This document shows positions 42,040 to 50,771 of a DNA stretch of 56,347 nt, one piece after another; positions within the stretch are counted from its first letter, which is position 1; each line of letters starts with the position of its first letter. The stretch comes from Candidatus Omnitrophota bacterium (GTDB lineage: Bacteria > Omnitrophota > Omnitrophia > Omnitrophales > Aquincolibacteriaceae). Under the pieces are notes generated by a model. That model was not told the origin of the DNA and ran no database searches. It worked only from the letters and a program-made list of their open reading frames with translations. The stretch lies in contig JAUYMS010000046.1 in assembly GCA_030698625.1 (NCBI GenBank), positions 1-56,347 of the forward strand, written 5' to 3'. A program made the translations under genes and the position numbers.

Positions 42040-42533
42040 ATGGTTTTTGAGAAAAGGTCGTTGCGCAAGGCAATACCCTTGCCGTTGCCGACGACCGAGA
42101 TGAGAGTGTAATGCTCCTCCCTGACGCGTTTAGTCGCATTGCCGCCCGAAGCACAGTACACGATCGCGACTTGCTCTCCCGGGTGCGGGTTGATAATCAT
42201 GGGGGCAAGATAGACCTGCGCTTTGTACATTTCGTCAATGTTATTCAGATAAGGTTCGTACGGGACGTCCATAATCCAACTGACATTACCGTCAGTCGAT
42301 AGAAAGGGTTTGAAGTCTTGAAATTTATCGCCGACAGGCAAATAAGCCAAGTCATCACCTGAGAGGAGTGACGGTATGACGATGTCCGGCAAATGAGGGA
42401 GTCTCGGAATTCTGTTGAATAGGACGACAACGATGATGATAGCGTAGAGGGCCATCGCCAGGCGTGATACAATTTTCTCCGCCTGCGGTATCCCTACTTT
42501 AGGGACAAGGGCCTTTAGCCGTAAGTTCTTCAT
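42036..42533 (-). CDS. Hypothetical membrane-anchored protein, partner of GT-C enzyme
   Basis: ATG 42533 gives 165 residues (MKNLRLKALVPKVG); ATG 42539 is also possible. One membrane segment (about 22-42, MALYAIIIVVVLFNRIP) is followed by a globular outer domain with conserved-looking WIMDVPYEPYLNNIDEMYKA and VAIVYCASGGNATKRVREE. I do not recognise the family. Co-translation with the GT-C gene suggests an accessory subunit or substrate-handling partner. A GATAAT box lies 9 nt before ATG 42533 on the minus strand. Confidence 0.7.
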   Translation of the reverse strand: MKNLRLKALVPKVGIPQAEKIVSRLAMALYAIIIVVVLFNRIPRLPHLPDIVIPSLLSGDDLAYLPVGDKFQDFKPFLSTDGNVSWIMDVPYEPYLNNIDEMYKAQVYLAPMIINPHPGEQVAIVYCASGGNATKRVREEHYTLISVVGNGKGIALRNDLFSKTI

Positions 42534-42542
42534 ATACATAGA

Positions 42543-42586
42543 ATTATCGGTTTTTTAGGGGGAAAGTACAGGGCTGAGTGTATAAT
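42543..42586. promoter_or_regulatory. Divergent -10 boxes GATAAT (minus) and TATAAT (plus)
   Basis: Minus strand GATAAT (42548-42543) lies 9 nt before ATG 42533. Plus strand TATAAT (42581-42586) lies 11 nt before ATG 42598. Both genes would have very short leaders. No clear -35 boxes are seen. Confidence 0.45.
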
Positions 42587-42597
42587 AAATGCACAAG

Positions 42598-43065
42598 ATG
42601 ACAGCCTCTAAAACGAGATCCAACGACTTTAAAAAAACCCGGCGAAAGGCCTTTGCCGCGGTTGCCCTCTGGGGCCTTCTGCTTGCCGTCCTGTCTTTGG
42701 AACCCGATTGGGTCCTAGAGTCAATTCTGCCCATTGATGAATCTCACGCAGACCTCTTTTACTCCCTATTTCATGTCACCTGTTACGGTATTCTGGGTTT
42801 TCTGCTCTGTCTCTTCTTTCGATTTAAGAAAACCCTGTTCGCATTGCGGATGACCGATCCCGTCGTTTTTGCCGCGGCGTTGACTGTGGCCGTTGTCTGG
42901 GGCGGAGCCATTGAATGGGCTCAGGTCTACAGTCCGACTCGAATTCCTGACTGGGTTGATTTCGGAGCCAATGTGCTGGGAGCGCTCGGAGGTCTTACGG
43001 CCTTTGGCCTGTGGAATTCCTCTAAAGCTTTGCCGCATAAAGATATCTCGCGCGATCGTCGATGA
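42598..43065 (+). CDS. VanZ-like membrane protein
   Basis: ATG 42598 is preferred over ATG 42589, which lies only 2 nt after a TATAAT box. The 155-residue protein has four hydrophobic segments and the VanZ-family order: a first helix (VALWGLLLAVLSLEP), D..HADLFYSLFHVTCYGILGF, GGAIEWAQVYSPTRIPDWVDFGANV and GALGGLTAFGLW. The conserved E, R and D/N of the last loop are present. Function in glycan loci is unclear; in VanZ it affects teicoplanin resistance. It is the first gene of a five-gene operon; the next start overlaps its stop (ATGA). Confidence 0.85.
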   Translation: MTASKTRSNDFKKTRRKAFAAVALWGLLLAVLSLEPDWVLESILPIDESHADLFYSLFHVTCYGILGFLLCLFFRFKKTLFALRMTDPVVFAAALTVAVVWGGAIEWAQVYSPTRIPDWVDFGANVLGALGGLTAFGLWNSSKALPHKDISRDRR

Positions 43066-44708
43066 ATAATTCTATGGAAGCTGCTTCTTCATCCTCCGTA
43101 CGCCACCAGTGGGTCTCAGTCTGGGCTGTGCGTTTGGTCGTGCTGGCCGGACTCATTCTTTTCTGGATTGTGTCAAACGCGAGTCTGATGCAGAAGAGCA
43201 ATACCTTCGACGAGGAATACGATATCGCTCGCGGTATTACGCCCTGGAAGACCGGCAATTATACGATCTACGATTATCACCCGCCTTTTGCCCACATGAT
43301 ATCGACGATACCGCTGTTGTGGACAAAGGGCTTTTTCTATCCGGAAGATTACAAGAACTTCAGCCCTCAGCTTCTCTCGTATCTTCTCTTATACAAAAAT
43401 CAGATTTCCATGGAGTCGATTCTGTTTCCGTGCCGACGCGTGACCGTGATTGTCGCCCTTATTCTGGCCATTGCGGTCTTTAGCTGGGCCAAACGCCTGT
43501 ATGGGGCCTGGCCGGCCGTCGTATCCTTTTTGCTCTGTATCTTGAGCCCGAACATCATGGCGAATGGCCAACTCGTGACTAACGACCTTATGACAGCATT
43601 GCTGTATTTTCTGTCCGTCTTTACGCTGTGGATGTGGCTGCAGGATAAGAAAAACAAATTCTATCTTCTCATGCTCGGTGTGCTGGTAGGATGCGCCCAG
43701 ATTTCAAAATTTTCCTCATTGATTCTTTATCCGGCAGTCGGTCTCATCATGGTAGGCGATGCCTTTCTCGATCAACCAAGCGAAACAAATCTATGGAAGC
43801 GTCTTTGGCAGGCGACCCAAAAAACCTTTCTTGCTTACGGGGTCGTCTTGTGCATGAGCCTGCTTATCATCTATGTGGGCTATGGACTTACCTTTGATAA
43901 CTATATCAATAACTTCCGGAAGAATACGCTGGATCTCATCCTGAAGGTGCAGCGCAATTACATGTTCGGTGAGATTTATCATGGAAAGATCTGGTACTTT
44001 CCGTTGGTGGCCATTTTTCTTAAGATGCCGCTCGCGACTATGTTCCTCTTTCTCTCCGGCGTTTTTCTGGCAGTGCGAAGCGGCAAGAAGTTTTCCGAAT
44101 ATGCCACCGTCTACGGCGGGATGATCGCCTTTATGCTCATCGCATCAATTCCGCAGAAGAATCAACAGCTGCGTTATTTCCTCCCCTTTTTCCCGTTTGC
44201 CTTTCTGATCGCAGGCAATGCCGTCTCTCGTCTCAGAGGAAAGTTTGCGGTTACCGTGATCATGGGCCTCCTGGTCTGGCTTGCCGCCGAAAATAGGGCC
44301 ATTTACCCCGATTATCTGACGTACATGAATTCGTTGGTGGGAGGTGCCAAGAACGGGCATAAATATCTTCTGGATTCGAATTACGACTGGGGGCAGGACA
44401 TGAAGGCCCTCAAGAAATACATGGATGAGAACAAAATCGAGAAGGTGTCGCTCGCCTATTTCGGCCGAAGTGATCCCGAGTATTATGGAATTGATTTCGG
44501 CGTTTTGCCAAGCGGCGGGCATTCGGTTTTGAGACTGCATTCGGAGAAGCGGGTCGAGTTGCCTCCGAAAGGCTGGGTTGTCATCAGCGCCAATCTTTTG
44601 CAGGGATATTATCTGCCTGAGGGTTATAACGATCTCTATGATAACCTGCAAGAGGTGGAACCCGTTGATCGCATTGGCAATACCCTGTTTGTTTATTATT
44701 TGGTATAG
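43062..44708 (+). CDS. GT39-family (PMT-like) membrane glycosyltransferase, copy 1
   Basis: The 548-residue protein has about ten membrane segments. The first outer loop reads SNTFDEEYDIARG (D50, E51) and YHPPFAH, the acidic and His-Pro motifs expected in PMT/ArnT-type GT-C enzymes. A later domain contains SLVGGAKNGHKYLLDSNYDWGQD and a C-terminal soluble region with PKGWVVISANLLQGYY. It transfers a sugar from a polyprenyl-phosphate donor on the outer face of the membrane. It overlaps the VanZ gene by 4 nt and is followed 12 nt later by a GT2 gene that could make its donor. A clear paralogue lies at 46686. Confidence 0.85.
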   Translation: MNNSMEAASSSSVRHQWVSVWAVRLVVLAGLILFWIVSNASLMQKSNTFDEEYDIARGITPWKTGNYTIYDYHPPFAHMISTIPLLWTKGFFYPEDYKNFSPQLLSYLLLYKNQISMESILFPCRRVTVIVALILAIAVFSWAKRLYGAWPAVVSFLLCILSPNIMANGQLVTNDLMTALLYFLSVFTLWMWLQDKKNKFYLLMLGVLVGCAQISKFSSLILYPAVGLIMVGDAFLDQPSETNLWKRLWQATQKTFLAYGVVLCMSLLIIYVGYGLTFDNYINNFRKNTLDLILKVQRNYMFGEIYHGKIWYFPLVAIFLKMPLATMFLFLSGVFLAVRSGKKFSEYATVYGGMIAFMLIASIPQKNQQLRYFLPFFPFAFLIAGNAVSRLRGKFAVTVIMGLLVWLAAENRAIYPDYLTYMNSLVGGAKNGHKYLLDSNYDWGQDMKALKKYMDENKIEKVSLAYFGRSDPEYYGIDFGVLPSGGHSVLRLHSEKRVELPPKGWVVISANLLQGYYLPEGYNDLYDNLQEVEPVDRIGNTLFVYYLV

Positions 44709-44720
44709 TACTGTGAAACC

Positions 44721-45647
44721 ATGACAAAAATTTCGGTAGTCATCCCGGTATATAATGAGAAAGAAAGCCTGGCGGGTCTTGTTGATGAACTCCTGCCGGT
44801 TCTGAAGGGTGTCGGTGATTATGAGGTCCTCCTGATCGACGACGGCTCCACCGACGGGTCTCTGGAAATTATTGAGGCCGCGGCAAAACGGGACGACCGC
44901 ATTCGCTGGATTCGCATGCGGCGGAACTTTGGAAAGTCTGCTGCCCTTCAATGCGGATTTCGCAGGGCCCAGGGCAATATTGTGATTACGATGGATGGCG
45001 ACTTACAGGACGACCCGGCTGAGATTCCGAGATTTATCAAAAAGCTCGAAGAAGGCAATGATCTGGTGTCGGGCTGGAAGAAAGAACGTCATGATCCCTG
45101 GCATAAGACGATTCCCTCTAAGCTCTATAATTTTGTGACGGCATCGGTGACCGGTGTGAAGCTGCACGATTTTAACTGCGGTTTCAAAGCCTACCGGCGC
45201 TCCGTTTTTAAAGAGGTTGAAGTTTACGGGGAGTTGCACCGCTATATTCCTGTTCTGGCAGGGTGGCGTGGTTTTCGCATTGCAGAAATCGAGGTCCATC
45301 ACCGTGCCCGGAAATTCGGAAAGTCGAAGTATGGCGTAGGCCGCCTCCTGGCCGGGCTCCTAGATTTGGGCACGGCCTATTATGTGACGCGCTTCAGCAA
45401 GAAGCCGTCGCGTATCTTCGGCGTGATCGGGTCCCTCGCGTTTCTGAGCGGGTTGGGGATCAACTTGCATATTCTTGTGATCAAGCTGGGCGGCGGCTGG
45501 GTGGGGCATCGGCAGCCTTACATGATGCTGGGTTTGCTGCTCACCTTTGTCGGTATTCAGCTCTTGTTCTTCGGGCTGCTTAGCGAACTTATGGTTTTCT
45601 TCTATCACCGATTTCGTAAGGAATATTCGATCGAGCGCGAAGAATAG
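44721..45647 (+). CDS. Polyprenyl-phosphate glycosyltransferase (GtrB/DPM1-like GT2)
   Basis: The 308-residue protein has a GT2 domain (1-230) with VVIPVYNEKESL, IDDGSTDGS, RRNFGKSAALQCGF, the metal site TMDGDLQDDP (92-94) and the membrane-near loop HHRARKFGKSKYG, then two C-terminal membrane helices (about 233-255 and 268-292). The layout is that of GtrB and dolichyl-phosphate mannose/glucose synthases, which load a sugar on undecaprenyl phosphate. It would feed the two GT39 enzymes that flank it. A TATAGT lies 11 nt before the ATG, so it may also have its own start. Confidence 0.9.
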   Translation: MTKISVVIPVYNEKESLAGLVDELLPVLKGVGDYEVLLIDDGSTDGSLEIIEAAAKRDDRIRWIRMRRNFGKSAALQCGFRRAQGNIVITMDGDLQDDPAEIPRFIKKLEEGNDLVSGWKKERHDPWHKTIPSKLYNFVTASVTGVKLHDFNCGFKAYRRSVFKEVEVYGELHRYIPVLAGWRGFRIAEIEVHHRARKFGKSKYGVGRLLAGLLDLGTAYYVTRFSKKPSRIFGVIGSLAFLSGLGINLHILVIKLGGGWVGHRQPYMMLGLLLTFVGIQLLFFGLLSELMVFFYHRFRKEYSIEREE

Positions 45648-45657
45648 GCGATAGCGC

Positions 45658-46689
45658 GTGCGCATCCTCATAGAGACACATCATCCCGCCAACATCCTCT
45701 TCTTTAAGTATCCAGCACGCATCTGGAAGGAACATGGCCATGAAGTGTTGGTTGCAGGCCGTGACCGCAATGTCATGGTGCCGCTCCTTGAAGCCTTCGA
45801 CTGGATGCCGCATGAGATCCTGACGAGAGCCGGAAAGAACAATCTACTGCCTTTCTCTGAATTTATTTCACGCCAGATCAAAATGTTTCGACTCATCCGC
45901 CGCTTTCGTCCCGATGTGGTCGTAAGCCTCGAAGGGAGTTACTGCCAGACGGCCTTTTTCTGTCGAGTTCCCAACATCATATTTTCCGACACGGAGCATT
46001 TGGGGCTGAGCCATCTTATTGCCTATCCCTTTGCCCAGAGGATCTATGTGCCGAGTTGTTTCTGGAAAAATGCGGGCAAGAAACAGATGCGCTATAACGG
46101 GAATCATCAGTTGAGCTTTTTAAACCCCAAGTATTTCCAACCCGATCCCACCGTGCTCGATGAGCTTGGTGTCAGCGAGAGCGGGTATGTCCTCATCCGT
46201 CTTTCATCGTGGAACACTTACCATGATATCGGTAAGCAGGGTATGGGTGATTCGCTCAAACGCCTGATCAAGATGGTCGGGGACCGCTTCCCTTTTTTTA
46301 TTATCCCTGAAGAAGGGCTGCCGGAAGAATATGAACGCTACCGCCTCAAGGTGGCGCCGCACCGGTTTCATGATGTGCTTGCCTTTGCACGCATGGTGAT
46401 CAGTGAAGGGGGCTCGACGGCCAGCGAGGCGGCCTGCCTCGGTATTCCTACGGTGTATGTGAACCCGCATCAGGTCGGTTATGTCAAAGAACAGGAAGAA
46501 CGTTTCGGGCTGGTTTACAGCTACCGCGAGCCGGAGCCCGCATTTGAACGCATCGAAGCGCTCCTTAATGAGGGTGGGCTTAAAGAAAAATATGCGGCGA
46601 AAAGAAAGCGCTTTCTGGATGACAAAATTAATGTTACCGACTACGTTGTGCAGGAAATCGAAAAAATCGGAAAGGCCGCGGTCTCGTGA
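45658..46689 (+). CDS. DUF354-family (GT-B-like) glycosyltransferase
   Basis: GTG 45658 starts a 343-residue protein with a GT-B-like fold of the DUF354 family. It shows LIETHHPANILFFKY at the start, VVVSLEGSYCQTAFFCR, FSDTEHLGLSH, LIRLSSWNTYHDIGKQG and the donor-side motif VISEGGSTASEAACLGIPTV with the acidic E in SEGG. The family is related to UDP-GlcNAc epimerases and MurG-type transferases. It sits between the GT2 and the second GT39 gene (4-nt overlap, GTGA), so its product probably works on the same lipid-linked intermediate. Confidence 0.8.
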   Translation: MRILIETHHPANILFFKYPARIWKEHGHEVLVAGRDRNVMVPLLEAFDWMPHEILTRAGKNNLLPFSEFISRQIKMFRLIRRFRPDVVVSLEGSYCQTAFFCRVPNIIFSDTEHLGLSHLIAYPFAQRIYVPSCFWKNAGKKQMRYNGNHQLSFLNPKYFQPDPTVLDELGVSESGYVLIRLSSWNTYHDIGKQGMGDSLKRLIKMVGDRFPFFIIPEEGLPEEYERYRLKVAPHRFHDVLAFARMVISEGGSTASEAACLGIPTVYVNPHQVGYVKEQEERFGLVYSYREPEPAFERIEALLNEGGLKEKYAAKRKRFLDDKINVTDYVVQEIEKIGKAAVS

Positions 46690-48320
46690 AGACTTCGCGT
46701 AATTTTTCTTGGCGTAATATCGTTATAGCAGCGGGTCTTGCGGCCTATGTCGCTGTCGGCACCTCGAGTTTTATGCAGAAGAATAACACGTTTGATGAGG
46801 AGTACCACCTGGCGCGCGGCATGGTTCCGTTGAAGACCGGGGACTTCTCCATGAATCAATACCATCCGCCCCTGATCAACGTGCTGGCGGCTCTGCCGAA
46901 TGCTTTCAATCCGAAGGTGAAGATCCCCGCAGATTACAAGACCCACCCGCATGTGGGCTATTTCTCCTGGGATTTCCTCTGGCGTAATACAGAGGACGCA
47001 GAAAAGATACTCTACCCCGGGCGATTCATGATGCTGCTTCTCGGTGCCCTTCTAGCAATGCTTGTCTATCGCTGGAGCCGCGATCTCTACGGGCATAGGG
47101 CCGGGTTGCTTAGTTTCGCTCTCGCCCTTCTCAGTCCTAACCTCATGGCGCATGCCCGACTGGTGACGACCGACATTGGCGTGACCTGCTTCATGTTTCT
47201 TTCCGCCTATACGCTGTGGCGGTGGATGAAAAAGAAGACTCTGAAGAACTTATTGATTGCCGGTGCGGCGCTTGGCTGTGCCCAGCTCTCAAAGTATACG
47301 GCCCTCGTTCTCTATCCTCTTTACGGGTTATTAATTTTCGCCGATGCTTTACTGGATGATCGGGCGGAACGGCCCTGGACGAGCCATGCCATTGACAGCC
47401 TCAAGGGCGCGATAAAGCCATTCCTCGTACTCGCGTTTCTCAGCCTGGGTGTTACCGTAATCGGTTACGGCTTCCAACCGGCGACTTATTTCCAGAAGCT
47501 TTTCCTATTCAGTAAAAACGCGACTGAAGAGTTACATTTCTACTTTCTCGGTCAAGTTATGAACAGCGGCCTCTGGTATATGCCCCTTGCCGTGTTCGCC
47601 ATGAAGACACCGATCCCGACCCTCCTTGCGATCGTGTGCGCCATGTTCGTGAGGACGGATGGGAACAAAAAAATGCGGGATCACGTCATGCTCTTTGGGA
47701 TTCCCGTGATCATGATCGCCGTCGCCATGATTGCCAAGAAAAATACGGAATTGCGTTATATCCTGCCGGTTTTTCCGTTCCTATTCGTGTTTTCCGGGCG
47801 CCTCATTTTTTTTCTTAAATCTTGGTTCCGCATTGCCTTCATCGGAACCGTTATCGCCTGGTCAGCATTTGAAAACTACACGATTTATCCTCATTACCTG
47901 GCGTATTTCAATCAGGCGGTTGGCGGACCGGCGAATGGTCACAAATATGTGGTCAATTCCAATCTGGATTGGGGGCAGGATTTAAAGGGGTTGGCGACCT
48001 TCATGAAAAAGGAAGGTATTGATGAAATAGGTCTGTGCTATTTTGGTATGGGCGACCCGAGATACTATGGCATTGATTTTATCCGGTTGCCGTGCGCGTC
48101 TTCGGCGTCTCCCTACACTTCGCTGATTCATTACGATGAAGTCCCGGTGTCTGAGTGGCCGCCGAAAGGTTGGATTGCGGTGAGCGCCGGTTTCTTCACG
48201 GGAGCGTATCTGCCGCCCTTTTTGAGGAAGATGTTCGAGCCGCTTAAATCAGTCGAACCCTATGCTGTGATTGGACATACGATTTTTGTCTACCGCGTGA
48301 TCCGAGCCGAGCTGCCGTAG
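46686..48320 (+). CDS. GT39-family (PMT-like) membrane glycosyltransferase, copy 2
   Basis: The GTG start overlaps the stop of the DUF354 gene. The 544-residue protein is a paralogue of copy 1, with NNTFDEEYHLARG (D37, E38), QYHPPLIN, and the later VVNSNLDWGQDLKG and PPKGWIAVSAGFF. Both copies share the same overall length and order of membrane segments. It would transfer another sugar, or the same sugar to another acceptor. The last 72 nt lie antisense to the end of the convergent YfhO-like gene. Confidence 0.85.
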   Translation: MKTSRNFSWRNIVIAAGLAAYVAVGTSSFMQKNNTFDEEYHLARGMVPLKTGDFSMNQYHPPLINVLAALPNAFNPKVKIPADYKTHPHVGYFSWDFLWRNTEDAEKILYPGRFMMLLLGALLAMLVYRWSRDLYGHRAGLLSFALALLSPNLMAHARLVTTDIGVTCFMFLSAYTLWRWMKKKTLKNLLIAGAALGCAQLSKYTALVLYPLYGLLIFADALLDDRAERPWTSHAIDSLKGAIKPFLVLAFLSLGVTVIGYGFQPATYFQKLFLFSKNATEELHFYFLGQVMNSGLWYMPLAVFAMKTPIPTLLAIVCAMFVRTDGNKKMRDHVMLFGIPVIMIAVAMIAKKNTELRYILPVFPFLFVFSGRLIFFLKSWFRIAFIGTVIAWSAFENYTIYPHYLAYFNQAVGGPANGHKYVVNSNLDWGQDLKGLATFMKKEGIDEIGLCYFGMGDPRYYGIDFIRLPCASSASPYTSLIHYDEVPVSEWPPKGWIAVSAGFFTGAYLPPFLRKMFEPLKSVEPYAVIGHTIFVYRVIRAELP

Positions 48321-50771
48321 AATTCCCGCCATGAGCGAAGCAATAATTCCGAGCCAAACAAGCGCGTTAACTCCGAACAGGGTATAGATCAGTGACAACA
48401 GGGGCGGTTGAAAGCGGAAGCGGACCTTGTTTTCACCCCTCTCGATACGAACGGCCTTGTAGCCCAGGTTCGCGCGATAAACTTCGGCGGGTTTCCCGTT
48501 AACGTCGGCCCGCCAAAACGGATGCCAGACATCGCTGTAATAAACCCAAGCCGCGTCCTGCTCTTCGAGATTTACGGTCAAAACCAAATTGTTCGCGTCA
48601 AAGCGGTCAACAATATACGGAAGACTGATGCGGGTATTGACCGAAGAGGATGTCCCGTCTGTCCACGGCACAATGTCTTCGGAGGTCACCGTTTCGTCGA
48701 CGGAAAGCAGGAGGACGTCTCCGGTGTATTCTTTAGTTCCGATAAGAAACCCGATTTTTTCAGGGGGGTTGATGCCGAATGCTTCCGAAAAGAATTGAAT
48801 CTTATCCTCGGTGGCTCCGGCGGCTTTACGACAACCAAGGCTTTCTACGGGAGACATATAGTTCCCGTAAAAGACGGCATGCGGGGTGATACGCGGATCG
48901 TTAATGTCTTCAGCCCAGCAGGCGCGGATAAACTGGTCAAAGGGCCGGAGCCACAAGTCGGTCCGAAATGATGTCCCCAGCTGATCAAAAAAGAAAAAGG
49001 CGTTAATCGCCCAGAATTCCGCGCCGTAATGAGTCAACAAATGCCCCAAAAGACGATGAGTAAGAAATGCCTTTTCGTTGCGATATTTCGCGGCTTGAAG
49101 TTGTTGGAGCAGGGCACCCATCTCGACTTTGAGGTTGGGGTAGAGGATATGGGCCCTGGGATTGTTCTGCCAGAAAAAGACCGTTCTTCTGCCGGAGTAC
49201 GGTGCTGACTGAAAATTAGTGACATCATATTGCTCTTTCGTCAAAGAGCGGCTGCGAATGTTGTTTTCGATGAATTTGTAGACCGATAGATCGGCCGTGT
49301 GAATAAGTAAAAGAATTGTAATCAGCAGTCCCGCGCTGAGTTTTTTGCCCCTACGAGCGATGAGTGTGAGCACAAGCCCGGCAAGGCCGGCAAATACGGC
49401 TGCGCGCGAGAATAGCAAGCGGGTCACATCCCCGTAAACGTCAAGTGGATCGGCGGCGATAAATTCAATCCATGCCGCATGTTTCTCGGGGGCATAAGCG
49501 ATGAGAAAGTGTATGGCGCCCACCGCGAACATGAAGAGCCCCAGCCCCAAACACACCGGTTTAAAGGGCAGGAACCTTCCGAGTAGTGACTCTTTGCGTG
49601 TATCTTCGTAGAAGACGGCCTCGACACCGAATCCTGCCAGAAAGCACAAGCTCAGGTTCGCGAATACGGAGACGGTGTAAATGTGCCGAAACAGCTTCAT
49701 GAGCGGCCAGGTGTAGAAAAAGAAGGCAGTTACAAAGGTCCCGCAGCTGAACAGAAATATGACCAGGAAGAAGGCCCAAAGGTGCAGATTCTTTTTCCGC
49801 ATGCCAAAGAGTAGAGAAAGAACCACGAACGGAACCGCCATCATCCCCGTGTAAAGATTCAGATCATTACCGGAAATGCCGTCCAGCAAACCCAGCCACT
49901 TTTGCAGGCCGGAATGACCGCTGTAGGTCATGAACGTATCCAAGGTAACTTGGGCCTCGGCATCTCTGCCGGGGGAGTAGGTCATGATTTCCTTCGTGCC
50001 TGTGTCGATGGCCGTGAAAACGGCGATCAATGTCAGCAAGACGGCGGCAAGTGTTGCCCAGAAAAGCAGGTTTAACTTGATCTTTCGAATCTGTCCCCAG
50101 ACCTCGTTGCGATTAAATATTCCATAGAAGAAGAAGTAAAGAAAAAGGACCAGGGCAGTAGCCGGTGCCGCATAAGGCAATTGACCCAGTATCTGAAGGG
50201 CCGCCAGATTCCCCGCCGCGAGGGCGTACTGCGCCTTGCCCGTTTCTAGAAAACGGTGACCAAAATGCAGGATCAGCGGAACGGCATAATAGAAACGATA
50301 ATTAAACCAGGGGGAGTCCATCCAGATCGAAGTGCCCATAACGCTGACCGCGACAAAGAAAACCGTAAACGGAGAACGGAAGAATCGATTGGCCAGCAAC
50401 CACGTCCCGACCAACAAAACGAGTTCGTCGAAGAGCATGGCTGAGTGAAAAAGGGGAATGAAATTCCAACCCTTGAAAAGAAAACCTGTCAAAGTGAGAA
50501 TGCCATGAAACAAACCCGCCGTGGGTGTGTACAACCAGTTGTTTACGGCCCCGTGTGTCATGAACGGTGTCCAAAAGGGGAGCTCGCCGGCCGTCACTAT
50601 ATTATTGAGAAAATAATATTGCTGGGAAAAAAGGGACAGCCCGTCACTGCCCTTCGGCATTCGGGGCGCCAAAATCAGGTAGGCCGTGAGGCTGACTTCG
50701 AGAAAGAAGATAGCCAGAAAAAGGAGTGCCTCGAGGCGCTTAGTGTTCCGCTGCTCGAAGGCGAAGCTCAT
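48249..50771 (-). CDS. YfhO-like membrane protein (GT-C family)
   Basis: The 840-residue protein has about twelve hydrophobic segments, then a large outer domain of about 250 residues, and a final pair of membrane segments. The C-terminal domain ends in YYSDVWHPFWRADVNGKPAEV and VRIERGENKVRFRFQPP, a pattern familiar from YfhO-type proteins implicated in lipoteichoic acid or lipid glycosylation. The first outer loop has PKGSDGLSLFSQQYY and LPFWTPF. It is the last gene of the minus-strand operon; its ATG overlaps the TAA of the SDR gene (TAATG). Confidence 0.75.
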   Translation of the reverse strand: MSFAFEQRNTKRLEALLFLAIFFLEVSLTAYLILAPRMPKGSDGLSLFSQQYYFLNNIVTAGELPFWTPFMTHGAVNNWLYTPTAGLFHGILTLTGFLFKGWNFIPLFHSAMLFDELVLLVGTWLLANRFFRSPFTVFFVAVSVMGTSIWMDSPWFNYRFYYAVPLILHFGHRFLETGKAQYALAAGNLAALQILGQLPYAAPATALVLFLYFFFYGIFNRNEVWGQIRKIKLNLLFWATLAAVLLTLIAVFTAIDTGTKEIMTYSPGRDAEAQVTLDTFMTYSGHSGLQKWLGLLDGISGNDLNLYTGMMAVPFVVLSLLFGMRKKNLHLWAFFLVIFLFSCGTFVTAFFFYTWPLMKLFRHIYTVSVFANLSLCFLAGFGVEAVFYEDTRKESLLGRFLPFKPVCLGLGLFMFAVGAIHFLIAYAPEKHAAWIEFIAADPLDVYGDVTRLLFSRAAVFAGLAGLVLTLIARRGKKLSAGLLITILLLIHTADLSVYKFIENNIRSRSLTKEQYDVTNFQSAPYSGRRTVFFWQNNPRAHILYPNLKVEMGALLQQLQAAKYRNEKAFLTHRLLGHLLTHYGAEFWAINAFFFFDQLGTSFRTDLWLRPFDQFIRACWAEDINDPRITPHAVFYGNYMSPVESLGCRKAAGATEDKIQFFSEAFGINPPEKIGFLIGTKEYTGDVLLLSVDETVTSEDIVPWTDGTSSSVNTRISLPYIVDRFDANNLVLTVNLEEQDAAWVYYSDVWHPFWRADVNGKPAEVYRANLGYKAVRIERGENKVRFRFQPPLLSLIYTLFGVNALVWLGIIASLMAGILRQLGSDHAVDKNRMSNHSIGFD

